Assembly: GCA_949752745.1 (NCBI GenBank)
Contig: OX457031.1
Location: 54,364,803 to 54,428,802 of the forward strand
Reading direction: 5' to 3'
Origin: Protula sp. h YS-2021
Lineage: Eukaryota > Annelida > Polychaeta > Sabellida > Serpulidae
DNA length: 64,000 nt
The translations under genes were made by a program, and so were the position numbers. Positions 14,993-22,184 of the stretch are shown in pieces (positions within the stretch are counted from its first letter, which is position 1; each line of letters starts with the position of its first letter). The notes under the pieces were generated by a model, which did not search any database, had not been told where the DNA came from, and saw only the letters and a program-made list of their open reading frames with translations.

Positions 14993-15160
14993 TTGGCGCC
15001 AAAATGACGTCACAGGGTGGTCCAGAACTCTCATGAGAGTTCTGGACCAGATGGTAATTGAAAGAGCGCGCGCCTGTATGAATGACGTCATAATGAGGTC
15101 ATCATGACATCATTAGTCACGTGACATGTCAATCATGTGTCACGTGTCATATGTCACGTG
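14993..15160. promoter_or_regulatory. Cluster of palindromic factor-binding motifs near the terminus
   Basis: Within 200 bp of the end lie TTGGCGCCAA (14,993-15,002), two perfect TGACGTCA sites (15,005-15,012 and 15,083-15,090) and three CACGTG boxes (15,118, 15,141, 15,155). These match E2F-like, CREB/ATF and bHLH consensus sites. The mirrored cluster is at about 21,545-21,712. The motifs are seen; binding and a role in replication or transcription are inferred. Confidence 0.55.
15019..15048. repeat. Perfect 30-bp palindrome
   Basis: GGTCCAGAACTCTCA is followed at once by its exact reverse complement, so either strand can fold into a 15-bp stem. A third copy of the GAGAGTTCTGGACC half lies at 14,974-14,987. 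The mirror is at about 21,657-21,686. It lies about 60 bp from the terminus, where a replication- or integrase-related structure could be expected. Confidence 0.93.
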
Positions 15161-15231
15161 TCATGTGTCAATCATGTGTTATGTAACTCCCACCGTATAT
15201 GAGGAATATTTTCCCAATCAATAACCTTCTG

Positions 15232-15316
15232 GCCTGAATGGCTCAGTTGGTAGAGCAGAGGACCCGTAAGCGGACCCATGATCTGAAGGTCGGTGGATCG
15301 AACCCGCCCTCGGGCA
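15232..15316 (+). ncRNA. tRNA-like unit 1 in left arm
   Basis: A 7-bp acceptor-like stem (GCCTGAA with CTCGGGC, one mismatch and one G-U), a 4-bp D stem GCTC/GAGC with loop AGTTGGTA, and a T arm GGTGG-ATCGAAC-CCGCC are all present and correctly ordered. Pol III A-box (TGGCTCAGTTGG) and B-box (GGATCGAACCC) sequences are therefore intact. The anticodon arm is abnormal: about ten bases too long, with GGACCC repeated, and no proper 5-bp stem. It is a tRNA-derived sequence rather than a normal tRNA gene; a SINE head is another reading. Confidence 0.55.
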
Positions 15317-15341
15317 TCACTTTCATATCATGGGTCCTCAA

Positions 15342-15535
15342 TCTTAGAACACCCCCCCCCCCCAGGATCAAGACATGACATGAATCGGACCCCCCCCCCC
15401 CAGGATCAAGACATGACATGAATCGAACCCCCCCCCCCAGGATCAATTCATGACATGAATCGGACCCCCCCCCCCAGGATCAAGACATGACATGTATCGG
15501 ACCCCCCCCCCCCCCGGACCAAGACATGGCATGTA
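15342..15535. repeat. C-tract repeat array
   Basis: About five units of roughly 43 bp, each a run of 9-14 C followed by AGGATCAAGACATGACATG and AATCGGA. The C-run lengths differ from the right arm (21,172-21,356), which explains most of the length difference between arms. Frames with repeated CLDPGGG or SRHDMNR are artefacts. Confidence 0.9.
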
Positions 15536-15631
15536 TCGGACATAGTCATATAGCTATATGACTATGTAATTGCTATGTGAACATAATTAGTCTAACGTAT
15601 GTATGTCGTTATCAGATCGTTCAACAGTCAA

Positions 15632-15704
15632 GCCGCGATAGCTCACTTGGCAGAGCAAACGGCTAGCAACATGAAAGTCCCGGGATCGATGCCACATCGG
15701 GGCA
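15632..15704 (+). ncRNA. tRNA-like unit 2 in left arm
   Basis: The unit is 73 nt, a normal tRNA length. The acceptor GCCGCGA pairs with TCGGGGC at six of seven positions. The D arm GCTC-ACTTGGCA-GAGC is intact, and the B-box-like GGATCGATGCC is present. The seven-base CTAGCAA sits where an anticodon loop would be (AGC in the anticodon position), but the anticodon and T stems do not pair well. It is a decayed or tRNA-derived unit whose A and B boxes could still bind TFIIIC. Confidence 0.5.
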
Positions 15705-15801
15705 AACTTTTTTTTGGTTTTTTGTTCACTTTTATGACTCTGTGACATTATGTGACAACATGTGACTGTGACATCATGTGACTCTGTGACATTATGTGAC
15801 T

Positions 15802-15802
<1 letters not shown>

Positions 15803-15844
<42 letters not shown>
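15803..15844. repeat. Poly(T) tract, 42 bp
   Basis: Lies 100 bp beyond tRNA-like unit 2, after TGTGACATTATGTGAC-type repeats. A T-run downstream of a Pol III unit on the same strand could terminate its transcript. The right arm has 40 A at 20,862-20,901. Confidence 0.9.
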
Positions 15845-15849
<5 letters not shown>

Positions 15850-15954
15850 AATAGCTATATTTCTATGTCTATTTTCACTATTATTATGATAATATTTAAT
15901 TAGTCACATTTCAATGGTTCTAACCACACAGCATAGGAATAAGTACATGTGTAC

Positions 15955-16165
15955 AGAGTGTGGGGAAACCGATCAATAAATTTTAGAGTGCACTCGTTCA
16001 GAGTGTGGAGGAAACCGATCGATAAAATTTCAGAGTGCACTCGTTCAGACCGTGGGAACGATCGATAAATTTGAAAACATCAAAGGCCTAGACCGTGGGA
16101 ACGATCGATAAATTTGAAAACATCAAAGGCCTAGACCGTGGGAACGATCAATAAATTTGAGAAGG
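15955..16165. repeat. GATCGATAAATTT repeats in left arm
   Basis: About five units of 40-50 bp: GTGTGGGGAAACCGATC-type, then GACCGTGGGAACGATCGATAA-type. The mirror is at about 20,541-20,751. Some units include GAGTGCACTC, a 10-bp palindrome. Confidence 0.85.
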
Positions 16166-16179
16166 AATGGGATTTTCCC

Positions 16180-16790
16180 CAACTCTATGTTTTATGTTAT
16201 AGTAGTTGGAAAATGACACTTCTAAAGCACATTTAACAAATGTAGTTTTTTATAACATATAATATAAAAAATAAGTTTGAACATTTTAACATGCTACTTA
16301 TTTAAATGTTCTAAAGTTATAGTAGTGGAAAAATGGTGGTTCTAGACCAACTTTAACAAATTTAGTTTTTAACACCAAATGATATATAAAATAAGTTTGA
16401 ACACTTTAGTATGCTTCTTATTTGAATATTCTAAAGTCATGGTAGTGGAAAAATGGTGGTTCTAGACCAACTTTAGCAAATTTAGTTTTTAACACCATAT
16501 GATGTATAAAATAAGTTTGAACATTTTACCATGGTGTAGTAGGGTAAAAATAAGGGTTCTAGACCAACTTGAACAAATATTGTTTTTTGACAAAATATGA
16601 TGTATAAAATAAGTTTGAACATTTTACCATGGTGTAGTAGGGTAAAAATAAGGGTTCTAGGCCAACTTGAACAAATATTGTTTTTTGACAAAATATGATG
16701 TATAAAATAAGTTTTAACATTTTACCAGGGTGTAATAGGGTAAAAATCAGGGTTCTAAACCAACTTTAACAAATTTAGTTTTTACACGTT
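16180..16790. repeat. About 120-bp tandem repeats, six diverged copies
   Basis: Units contain TATAAAATAAGTTTGAACA, GTAGTGGAAAAATGGT or GTAGGGTAAAAATAAGG, then GGTTCTAGACCAACTT. The mirror is at about 19,916-20,526. Frames repeating VGLEPLFLPYYTMV are artefacts of the repeat. Confidence 0.88.
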
Positions 16791-16861
16791 TCAGACGATT
16801 CTACCACTTGGTTGGTTGGTTGATTGTTGGAAAATGGGAAGTGAAAATGTGGATAGTTATG

Positions 16862-16960
16862 TAGGAAAACTGCGCCCATTCAAAAGACGTGTTCGAATGG
16901 CAAGCCCATTTTAAAGACGTGTTCGAATGGCAAGCCCATTCAAAACACATGTTCAAATAA
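16862..16960. repeat. 30-bp repeats, three copies
   Basis: GCCCATTCAAAAGACGTG followed by TTCGAATGGCAA, three times with small changes. The mirror is at about 19,746-19,844. Confidence 0.85.
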
Positions 16961-16984
16961 TTTTTGGAAGATATTACGTCGTGG

Positions 16985-17303
16985 TATTGTTCAACAAATT
17001 GTTCAACATGTTCAACATGTTCAACATGTTGTTGTTCAACATGTTGTTCAACATGTTCAACATGTTCAACATGTTCAACATGTTCAACATGTTCAACAAA
17101 TTGTTCAACATGTTCAACATGTTCAACATGTTCAACATGTTCAACAAGTTCAACATGTTCAACATGTTCAACAAGTTCAACATGTTCAACATGTTCAACG
17201 TGTTCAACAAGTTCAACATGTTTAACATGTTCAACATGTTGTTGTTCAACATGTTGTTCAACATGTTGTTGTTCAACATGTTGTTCAACATGTTCAACAA
17301 GTT
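16985..17303. repeat. 9-bp array (ATGTTCAAC)n next to the promoter
   Basis: About 33 units of ATGTTCAAC with occasional ATGTTGTTCAAC or AAGTTCAAC variants. The array ends one base before the TATATAAAG of the zinc-finger gene. AACATGTT is self-complementary, so the array is a string of overlapping palindromes, each matching nine of ten positions of the p53-type decamer RRRCWWGYYY (CAACATGTTC). The mirrored array is 19,403-19,721. An enhancer role is inferred from position. The frames (MFNMFN, CSTCST, NMLNML) are artefacts. Confidence 0.9.
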
Positions 17304-17304
17304 G

Positions 17305-17313
17305 TATATAAAG
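17305..17313 (+). promoter_or_regulatory. TATA box of the zinc-finger gene
   Basis: TATATAAAG lies 52 bp before the ATG at 17,366, giving a predicted start of transcription near 17,335-17,345 and a leader of about 25 nt. The same box exists in the right arm at 19,393-19,401 on the minus strand. Confidence 0.6.
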
Positions 17314-17365
17314 CTATGTTTAAAGACTTTCTCATCATTTGAATAGTGTAGGTTGAACCGAAAGG

Positions 17366-18103
17366 ATGTATAAATGCAACATTTGTTCGAAATCTTACAA
17401 TTGGCCACAAAGTCTTAAAAGACACTTAAAGATTGCTCACACTTCAGAAGTGGATGAAGAATCGGATATGGAAAACCCTGTAAAACTACCTTTCACGGAA
17501 ACTTTAGATGAGTCTTCTATGGAAAGTCAAAACGTCAACATGGTTGAAAAGAATGCACATGCTTGTACAGAATGTGGTGCATTATACAACAGCGAACAAG
17601 CTTTGCTCAAACATATGGAGCAGTGTGCCGAGGAGGCTGATGACAGGAGTTCTGAAAGTGAGTCAGAAACAGACTCTGAAAGTGAGTCAGAAATAGACTC
17701 TGTTTGGCATGATATGGTTCAAGAAGTCTACGATGACTATGATAACATATTTCAAGAAAAGGTTTCAGAATATGAAGAACAAGGACTTGAAGATGCGCGT
17801 GAAATAGCAAGTTATGACCTTCGACCCATTTATAAGCATGGACTTAAACAGCTGTTTATGAGACTGTTCAACTATACCCAGCGTCTACAACAAAGCCAAC
17901 ATTATCAAAAGATTTTAGAGGACTTTAATTACTTTGTTGATGAAAAACATTATAAGTATTCAAAGGCATTAAAGGCGGCTATAAGGAAGAACAATGCATT
18001 CTTTGAAGAGCTACTAGATATGGAGGAGGAGGAGGAGGATGGTAGCAGTGACGAAGAAAGTGGCATGGACAGTGAACAGAGTGAAACAGATGCAGAAAAA
18101 TAG
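17366..18103 (+). CDS. C2H2 zinc-finger protein with acidic segments (element gene 1)
   Basis: The protein has 245 residues and is intronless. Finger 1 is a classic C2H2 at residues 4-25 (C4, C7, H20, H25). Finger 2 is at 67-87 (C67, C70, H83, C87), where a Cys replaces the last His, giving C2HC. Residues 92-112 are a Ser/Glu/Asp run. Residues 113-218 look helical, with many aromatic and Leu residues, and may be a protein-interaction domain I do not recognise. The C-terminus (219-245) is acidic. The expected role is sequence-specific DNA binding in the nucleus, perhaps transcription control or recognition of the element's own arms. The first 16 codons lie inside the left inverted repeat, so they are duplicated in the right arm without the rest of the gene. 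The start is supported by the TATA box 52 bp upstream, and a poly(A) signal follows 22 bp after the stop. The frame is intact, which suggests recent function. Confidence 0.88.
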   Translation: MYKCNICSKSYNWPQSLKRHLKIAHTSEVDEESDMENPVKLPFTETLDESSMESQNVNMVEKNAHACTECGALYNSEQALLKHMEQCAEEADDRSSESESETDSESESEIDSVWHDMVQEVYDDYDNIFQEKVSEYEEQGLEDAREIASYDLRPIYKHGLKQLFMRLFNYTQRLQQSQHYQKILEDFNYFVDEKHYKYSKALKAAIRKNNAFFEELLDMEEEEEDGSSDEESGMDSEQSETDAEK

Positions 18104-18124
18104 ACTTATTTGACTAAACTTTAT

Positions 18125-18130
18125 AATAAA
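18125..18130 (+). terminator. Poly(A) signal of the zinc-finger gene
   Basis: AATAAA lies 22 bp after the stop codon, and a T/G-rich stretch (TGTTGTAATATTTT) follows. Confidence 0.7.
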
Positions 18131-18269
18131 GACTTTATAAATGTTGTAATATTTTATTAAGTTTAGCGTTGTGTATTAATATATGTCTTGCGTTGCAACA
18201 TATAAAGTCGTAAGGTTCCTGGCACGGTTTTAATTGACCCGTAAACCATATATCATATATTAGGTATTA

Positions 18270-18400
18270 TAGTTAATTTTGTATTATTATGTATTATATT
18301 CAAGAATTGTATTATTATGTATTATATTCAAGTATTGTTTTATTATGTATTATATCCAAGTATTGTTTTATTATGTATTTATTCAAGTATTGTATGAGAA
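18270..18400. repeat. About 28-bp repeats between the two converging genes
   Basis: Three to four copies of TTATTATGTATTATATTCAA-type sequence followed by GTATTG. The convergent genes end on either side. No other gene is seen in the 18,104-18,638 gap. Confidence 0.75.
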
Positions 18401-18434
18401 AAATAAAAAGTTGAAAAGCATCATATGTGTTTCT

Positions 18435-18440
18435 TTTATT
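18435..18440 (-). terminator. Poly(A) signal of the PC4-like gene
   Basis: TTTATT on the plus strand reads AATAAA on the minus strand, about 200 bp beyond the stop codon at 18,639. No closer canonical signal is obvious. Confidence 0.5.
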
Positions 18441-18638
18441 AAATATTACAAATATGTACAATTATGATAAAAACAAAACTATTTCAAATACATATTATGC
18501 TAATACATGTACCCACTCATAAGAACTTAAATTGATAAGTTTACAAATGTTATAAAAACTAACTTTACATCAACATAGATATTGTTAACTCATTTCATAG
18601 TCATGCTGTTACAATTGCATACAGTTACATATGACTTT

Positions 18639-19190
18639 CTACTCAACCATCTTCTGACAGTCACTACATTTATACAGATCCATTTTCTGAAGCATGAGAT
18701 CCACTGACGTCATTTGCTTCTTCAACATATGCCAGTCTTTCAATGATAACAAAATTCCCTTCTTGGTAGGATATAACCTGCCAGATGCATGATTCGTAAT
18801 ATATTTACGAATGTTAACCATCACTTTCTGTTGATATTTCACCAATTTAATATATGTTTCTTCATTAATGGGTATCATAACCGGTGAATCGTCTACACGA
18901 ATCTTCTTCATAGTGGTATCAGCTTTACGCTCCGGTTCTCGCTTCATATTAGGCTCTGTCGTACTTTTTCGCATTTTACACGGCGACGTCATAGCTGGTA
19001 ACTCATCTCTTTTTATCTTTCTAAGATGTGGTCGCTTTTGATGCTGCTGACGTGACTTCACCTTGGACTTTACCATGGGCATTGCCTTAGACTTTGCTGT
19101 AGGTATTGTTTCAGGCTTTGCTATAAAATTTTCTGCAGGCATTGTCATAGATTGTAGTTGTTGTTGTTCACTCACTGCAGACATGTTCAC
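18639..19190 (-). CDS. PC4/SUB1-like single-stranded-DNA-binding protein (element gene 2)
   Basis: The protein has 183 residues, encoded on the minus strand. Residues 1-105 are low-complexity, rich in Lys, Arg, Gln, Met and Pro, and probably disordered with nuclear-localisation-like clusters (for example KRPHLRKIKR). Residues 108-170 match the PC4 fold pattern: a beta-strand VMVNIRKYI, a turn with G137, then the diagnostic Lys-Lys-Gly-Ile (143-146), a Leu-Ser-Leu strand, W153 and an amphipathic helix. Cellular PC4 (SUB1) binds single-stranded and melted DNA and acts in transcription and repair. An extra CxxC (C175, C178) follows the domain. The gene has its own TATAAAAGG 48 bp upstream and converges on the zinc-finger gene. 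It probably acts in transcription or replication of the element. Recognition is by motif pattern, not by a search. Confidence 0.8.
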   Translation of the reverse strand: MNMSAVSEQQQLQSMTMPAENFIAKPETIPTAKSKAMPMVKSKVKSRQQHQKRPHLRKIKRDELPAMTSPCKMRKSTTEPNMKREPERKADTTMKKIRVDDSPVMIPINEETYIKLVKYQQKVMVNIRKYITNHASGRLYPTKKGILLSLKDWHMLKKQMTSVDLMLQKMDLYKCSDCQKMVE

Positions 19191-19237
19191 TCTTCAGTAT
19201 CTGGATACAGAATGTGTGTTACGTCTGAGGGCGGCTG

Positions 19238-19246
19238 CCTTTTATA
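19238..19246 (-). promoter_or_regulatory. TATA box of the PC4-like gene
   Basis: On the minus strand the sequence reads TATAAAAGG, 48 bp before the ATG at 19,190. This spacing resembles that of the zinc-finger gene. It lies just inside the unique centre, not in the inverted repeat. Confidence 0.65.
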
Positions 19247-19283
19247 CTTTATAGTTGTCTTAATATGTTTAGAAATAGCTTTA

Positions 19284-19340
19284 TCACATGTAACTTTGTG
19301 GCCAATTGTAAGATTTCGAACAAATGTTGCATTTATACAT
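19284..19340 (-). pseudogene. Truncated copy of the zinc-finger gene start (18 codons)
   Basis: The right arm carries the first 16 codons of the zinc-finger gene (identical through Ser16). It then leaves the repeat and meets TAC, ATG and a stop, giving an 18-residue frame with half a finger. It has its own TATATAAAG at 19,393-19,401. A transcript from there would carry it as an upstream frame ahead of the PC4-like gene. Confidence 0.75.
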
Positions 19341-20856
19341 CCTTTCGGTTCAACCTACACTAATCAAATGATGAGAAAGTCTTTAAACATAGCTTTATAT
19401 ACAACTTGTTGAACATGTTGAACAACATGTTGAACAACAACATGTTGAACAACATGTTGAACAACAACATGTTGAACATGTTAAACATGTTGAACTTGTT
19501 GAACACGTTGAACATGTTGAACATGTTGAACTTGTTGAACATGTTGAACATGTTGAACTTGTTGAACATGTTGAACATGTTGAACATGTTGAACATGTTG
19601 AACAATTTGTTGAACATGTTGAACATGTTGAACATGTTGAACATGTTGAACATGTTGAACAACATGTTGAACAACAACATGTTGAACATGTTGAACATGT
19701 TGAACAATTTGTTGAACAATACCACGACGTAATATCTTCCAAAAATTATTTGAACATGTGTTTTGAATGGGCTTGCCATTCGAACACGTCTTTAAAATGG
19801 GCTTGCCATTCGAACACGTCTTTTGAATGGGCGCAGTTTTCCTACATAACTATCCACATTTTCACTTCCCATTTTCCAACAATCAACCAACCAACCAAGT
19901 GGTAGAATCGTCTGAAACGTGTAAAAACTAAATTTGTTAAAGTTGGTTTAGAACCCTGATTTTTACCCTATTACACCCTGGTAAAATGTTAAAACTTATT
20001 TTATACATCATATTTTGTCAAAAAACAATATTTGTTCAAGTTGGCCTAGAACCCTTATTTTTACCCTACTACACCATGGTAAAATGTTCAAACTTATTTT
20101 ATACATCATATTTTGTCAAAAAACAATATTTGTTCAAGTTGGTCTAGAACCCTTATTTTTACCCTACTACACCATGGTAAAATGTTCAAACTTATTTTAT
20201 ACATCATATGGTGTTAAAAACTAAATTTGCTAAAGTTGGTCTAGAACCACCATTTTTCCACTACCATGACTTTAGAATATTCAAATAAGAAGCATACTAA
20301 AGTGTTCAAACTTATTTTATATATCATTTGGTGTTAAAAACTAAATTTGTTAAAGTTGGTCTAGAACCACCATTTTTCCACTACTATAACTTTAGAACAT
20401 TTAAATAAGTAGCATGTTAAAATGTTCAAACTTATTTTTTATATTATATGTTATAAAAAACTACATTTGTTAAATGTGCTTTAGAAGTGTCATTTTCCAA
20501 CTACTATAACATAAAACATAGAGTTGGGGAAAATCCCATTCCTTCTCAAATTTATTGATCGTTCCCACGGTCTAGGCCTTTGATGTTTTCAAATTTATCG
20601 ATCGTTCCCACGGTCTAGGCCTTTGATGTTTTCAAATTTATCGATCGTTCCCACGGTCTGAACGAGTGCACTCTGAAATTTTATCGATCGGTTTCCTCCA
20701 CACTCTGAACGAGTGCACTCTAAAATTTATTGATCGGTTTCCCCACACTCTGTACACATGTACTTATTCCTATGCTGTGTGGTTAGAACCATTGAAATGT
20801 GACTAATTAAATATTATCATAATAATAGTGAAAATAGACATAGAAATATAGCTATT

Positions 20857-20902
<46 letters not shown>

Positions 20903-20999
20903 AGTCACATAATGTCACAGAGTCACATGATGTCACAGTCACATGTTGTCACATAATGTCACAGAGTCATAAAAGTGAACAAAAAACCAAAAAAAAGTT

Positions 21000-21072
21000 T
21001 GCCCCGATGTGGCATCGATCCCGGGACTTTCATGTTGCTAGCCGTTTGCTCTGCCAAGTGAGCTATCGCGGC
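21000..21072 (-). ncRNA. tRNA-like unit 2 in right arm
   Basis: Exact inverted copy of 15,632-15,704, with acceptor, D arm and B box as described there. The unit reads inward from the right end. Confidence 0.5.
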
Positions 21073-21388
21073 TTGACTGTTGAACGATCTGATAACGACA
21101 TACATACGTTAGACTAATTATGTTCACATAGCAATTACATAGTCATATAGCTATATGACTATGTCCGATACATGCCATGTCTTGGTCCGGGGGGGGGGGG
21201 GGTCCGATACATGTCATGTCTTGATCCTGGGGGGGGGTCCGATTCATGTCATGAATTGATCCTGGGGGGGGGGGTTCGATTCATGTCATGTCTTGATCCT
21301 GGGGGGGGGGGGGTCCGATTCATGTCATGTCTTGATCCTGGGGGGGGGGGGGGTGTTCTAAGATTGAGGACCCATGATATGAAAGTGA

Positions 21389-21473
21389 TGCCCGAGGGCG
21401 GGTTCGATCCACCGACCTTCAGATCATGGGTCCGCTTACGGGTCCTCTGCTCTACCAACTGAGCCATTCAGGC
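21389..21473 (-). ncRNA. tRNA-like unit 1 in right arm
   Basis: Exact inverted copy of 15,232-15,316, with the same extended anticodon arm. Any Pol III transcript would run towards the centre of the element. Confidence 0.55.
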
Positions 21474-21745
21474 CAGAAGGTTATTGATTGGGAAAATATT
21501 CCTCATATACGGTGGGAGTTACATAACACATGATTGACACATGACACGTGACATATGACACGTGACACATGATTGACATGTCACGTGACTAATGATGTCA
21601 TGATGACCTCATTATGACGTCATTCATACAGGCGCGCGCTCTTTCAATTACCATCTGGTCCAGAACTCTCATGAGAGTTCTGGACCACCCTGTGACGTCA
21701 TTTTGGCGCCAATTTTTGGTCCAGAACTCTCGTTTCTTCCCTACT

Positions 21746-21751
21746 ACGGGT
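21746..21751. repeat. Right target-site duplication ACGGGT
   Basis: ACGGGT follows the terminal CT directly. The interrupted 20-bp minisatellite continues to about 21,788 (TCTAACAAAAGAAT, ACGGGTTCTGACAAATGAAT) and then decays. Confidence 0.8.
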
Positions 21752-21788
21752 TCTAACAAAAGAATACGGGTTCTGACAAATGAATACC

Positions 21789-22184
21789 AGAAAACCAATA
21801 CGAAAATCGTGTAACGAAAAATTATAATTTGTTGTGTCTTTAGTGTGTTATACTGGTATAAAATGTTCATGTGAAATAGAAACAGTGTGCGTTTAGGTCA
21901 GGTTATTTTTGCACCAGAGTTTTTTGGACTGCGGTTCTGATATAAAGGTTTGTCAATCGGGCACTGTTAAAATACATCATTTTCCAACAAAGGATCACCA
22001 TCAGAGGGTATTGTGGTATAAAACATGATACGTCAACCCTGCGTGAGGTGAGACAATATGCCTTAACAACGCGGTCATCGGGGACAGCCCGCCACACAGA
22101 GGTCATGTGCTGGATTTCAGTAGCATTTTGTGCAGAGACGTGTGTGTGTGTGTGTTTGCTGGGGTGTGTGTGGGGGGTACATAC
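21789..22184. other. Non-coding stretch
   Basis: No gene recognised. A GT-rich run lies at about 22,140-22,175, just before the foldback element. Confidence 0.45.

Larger units (their letters stand above)
14960..17413. repeat. Left terminal inverted repeat (2,454 bp)
   Basis: It matches the reverse complement of 19,293-21,745 with only homopolymer-length differences (poly-T 42 versus 40, and C-tracts) and rare substitutions, for example GAATAG versus GATTAG near 17,343. Order from the outside in: palindrome cluster, tRNA-like unit, C-tract repeats, second tRNA-like unit, poly-T, about 45-bp repeats, about 120-bp repeats, 30-bp repeats, 9-bp array, TATA box, and the first 16 codons of the zinc-finger gene. 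Confidence 0.95.
14960..21745. mobile_element. Polinton/Maverick-ended element, 6,786 bp, two cargo genes
   Basis: The element begins AGTAGGGAAGAAACG and ends with the exact reverse complement. It is flanked by a 6-bp direct repeat and has inverted arms of about 2,454 and 2,453 bp around a 1.88-kb unique centre. A 5'-AG terminus with a 6-bp duplication and long inverted repeats is the known signature of Polinton/Maverick integration. The centre holds only a zinc-finger gene and a PC4-like gene, converging tail to tail. Protein-primed DNA polymerase B, retroviral-type integrase, packaging ATPase, protease and capsid genes are all absent. If it belongs to that superfamily it must be moved by enzymes encoded elsewhere. 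Arm identity is nearly complete, so it is young or kept uniform by gene conversion. Assignment to Polintons is inference from the ends alone; another DDE-type superfamily with 6-bp duplications remains possible. Confidence 0.82.
19293..21745. repeat. Right terminal inverted repeat (2,453 bp)
   Basis: Reverse complement of 14,960-17,413. Coordinates mirror as about 36,706 minus the left position for the inner part and 36,705 for the outer part; the shift comes from homopolymer lengths. It contains the same sub-repeats in reverse order. Confidence 0.95.

Noticed and set aside
17034..17300. CRISPR-like array
   Set aside because: Short 9-bp repeats without spacers in an animal genome; an ordinary tandem repeat.
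16927..17408. Asn/Met/Phe and Cys/Ser/Thr repeat frames in both arms
   Set aside because: Products of the 9-bp ATGTTCAAC array, upstream of a TATA box.
14960..21745. Assembly-made palindrome
   Set aside because: Both ends sit precisely at AG/CT termini flanked by a 6-bp duplication, the centre is unique, and the arms differ slightly, so a real element is far more likely. Long reads would settle it.
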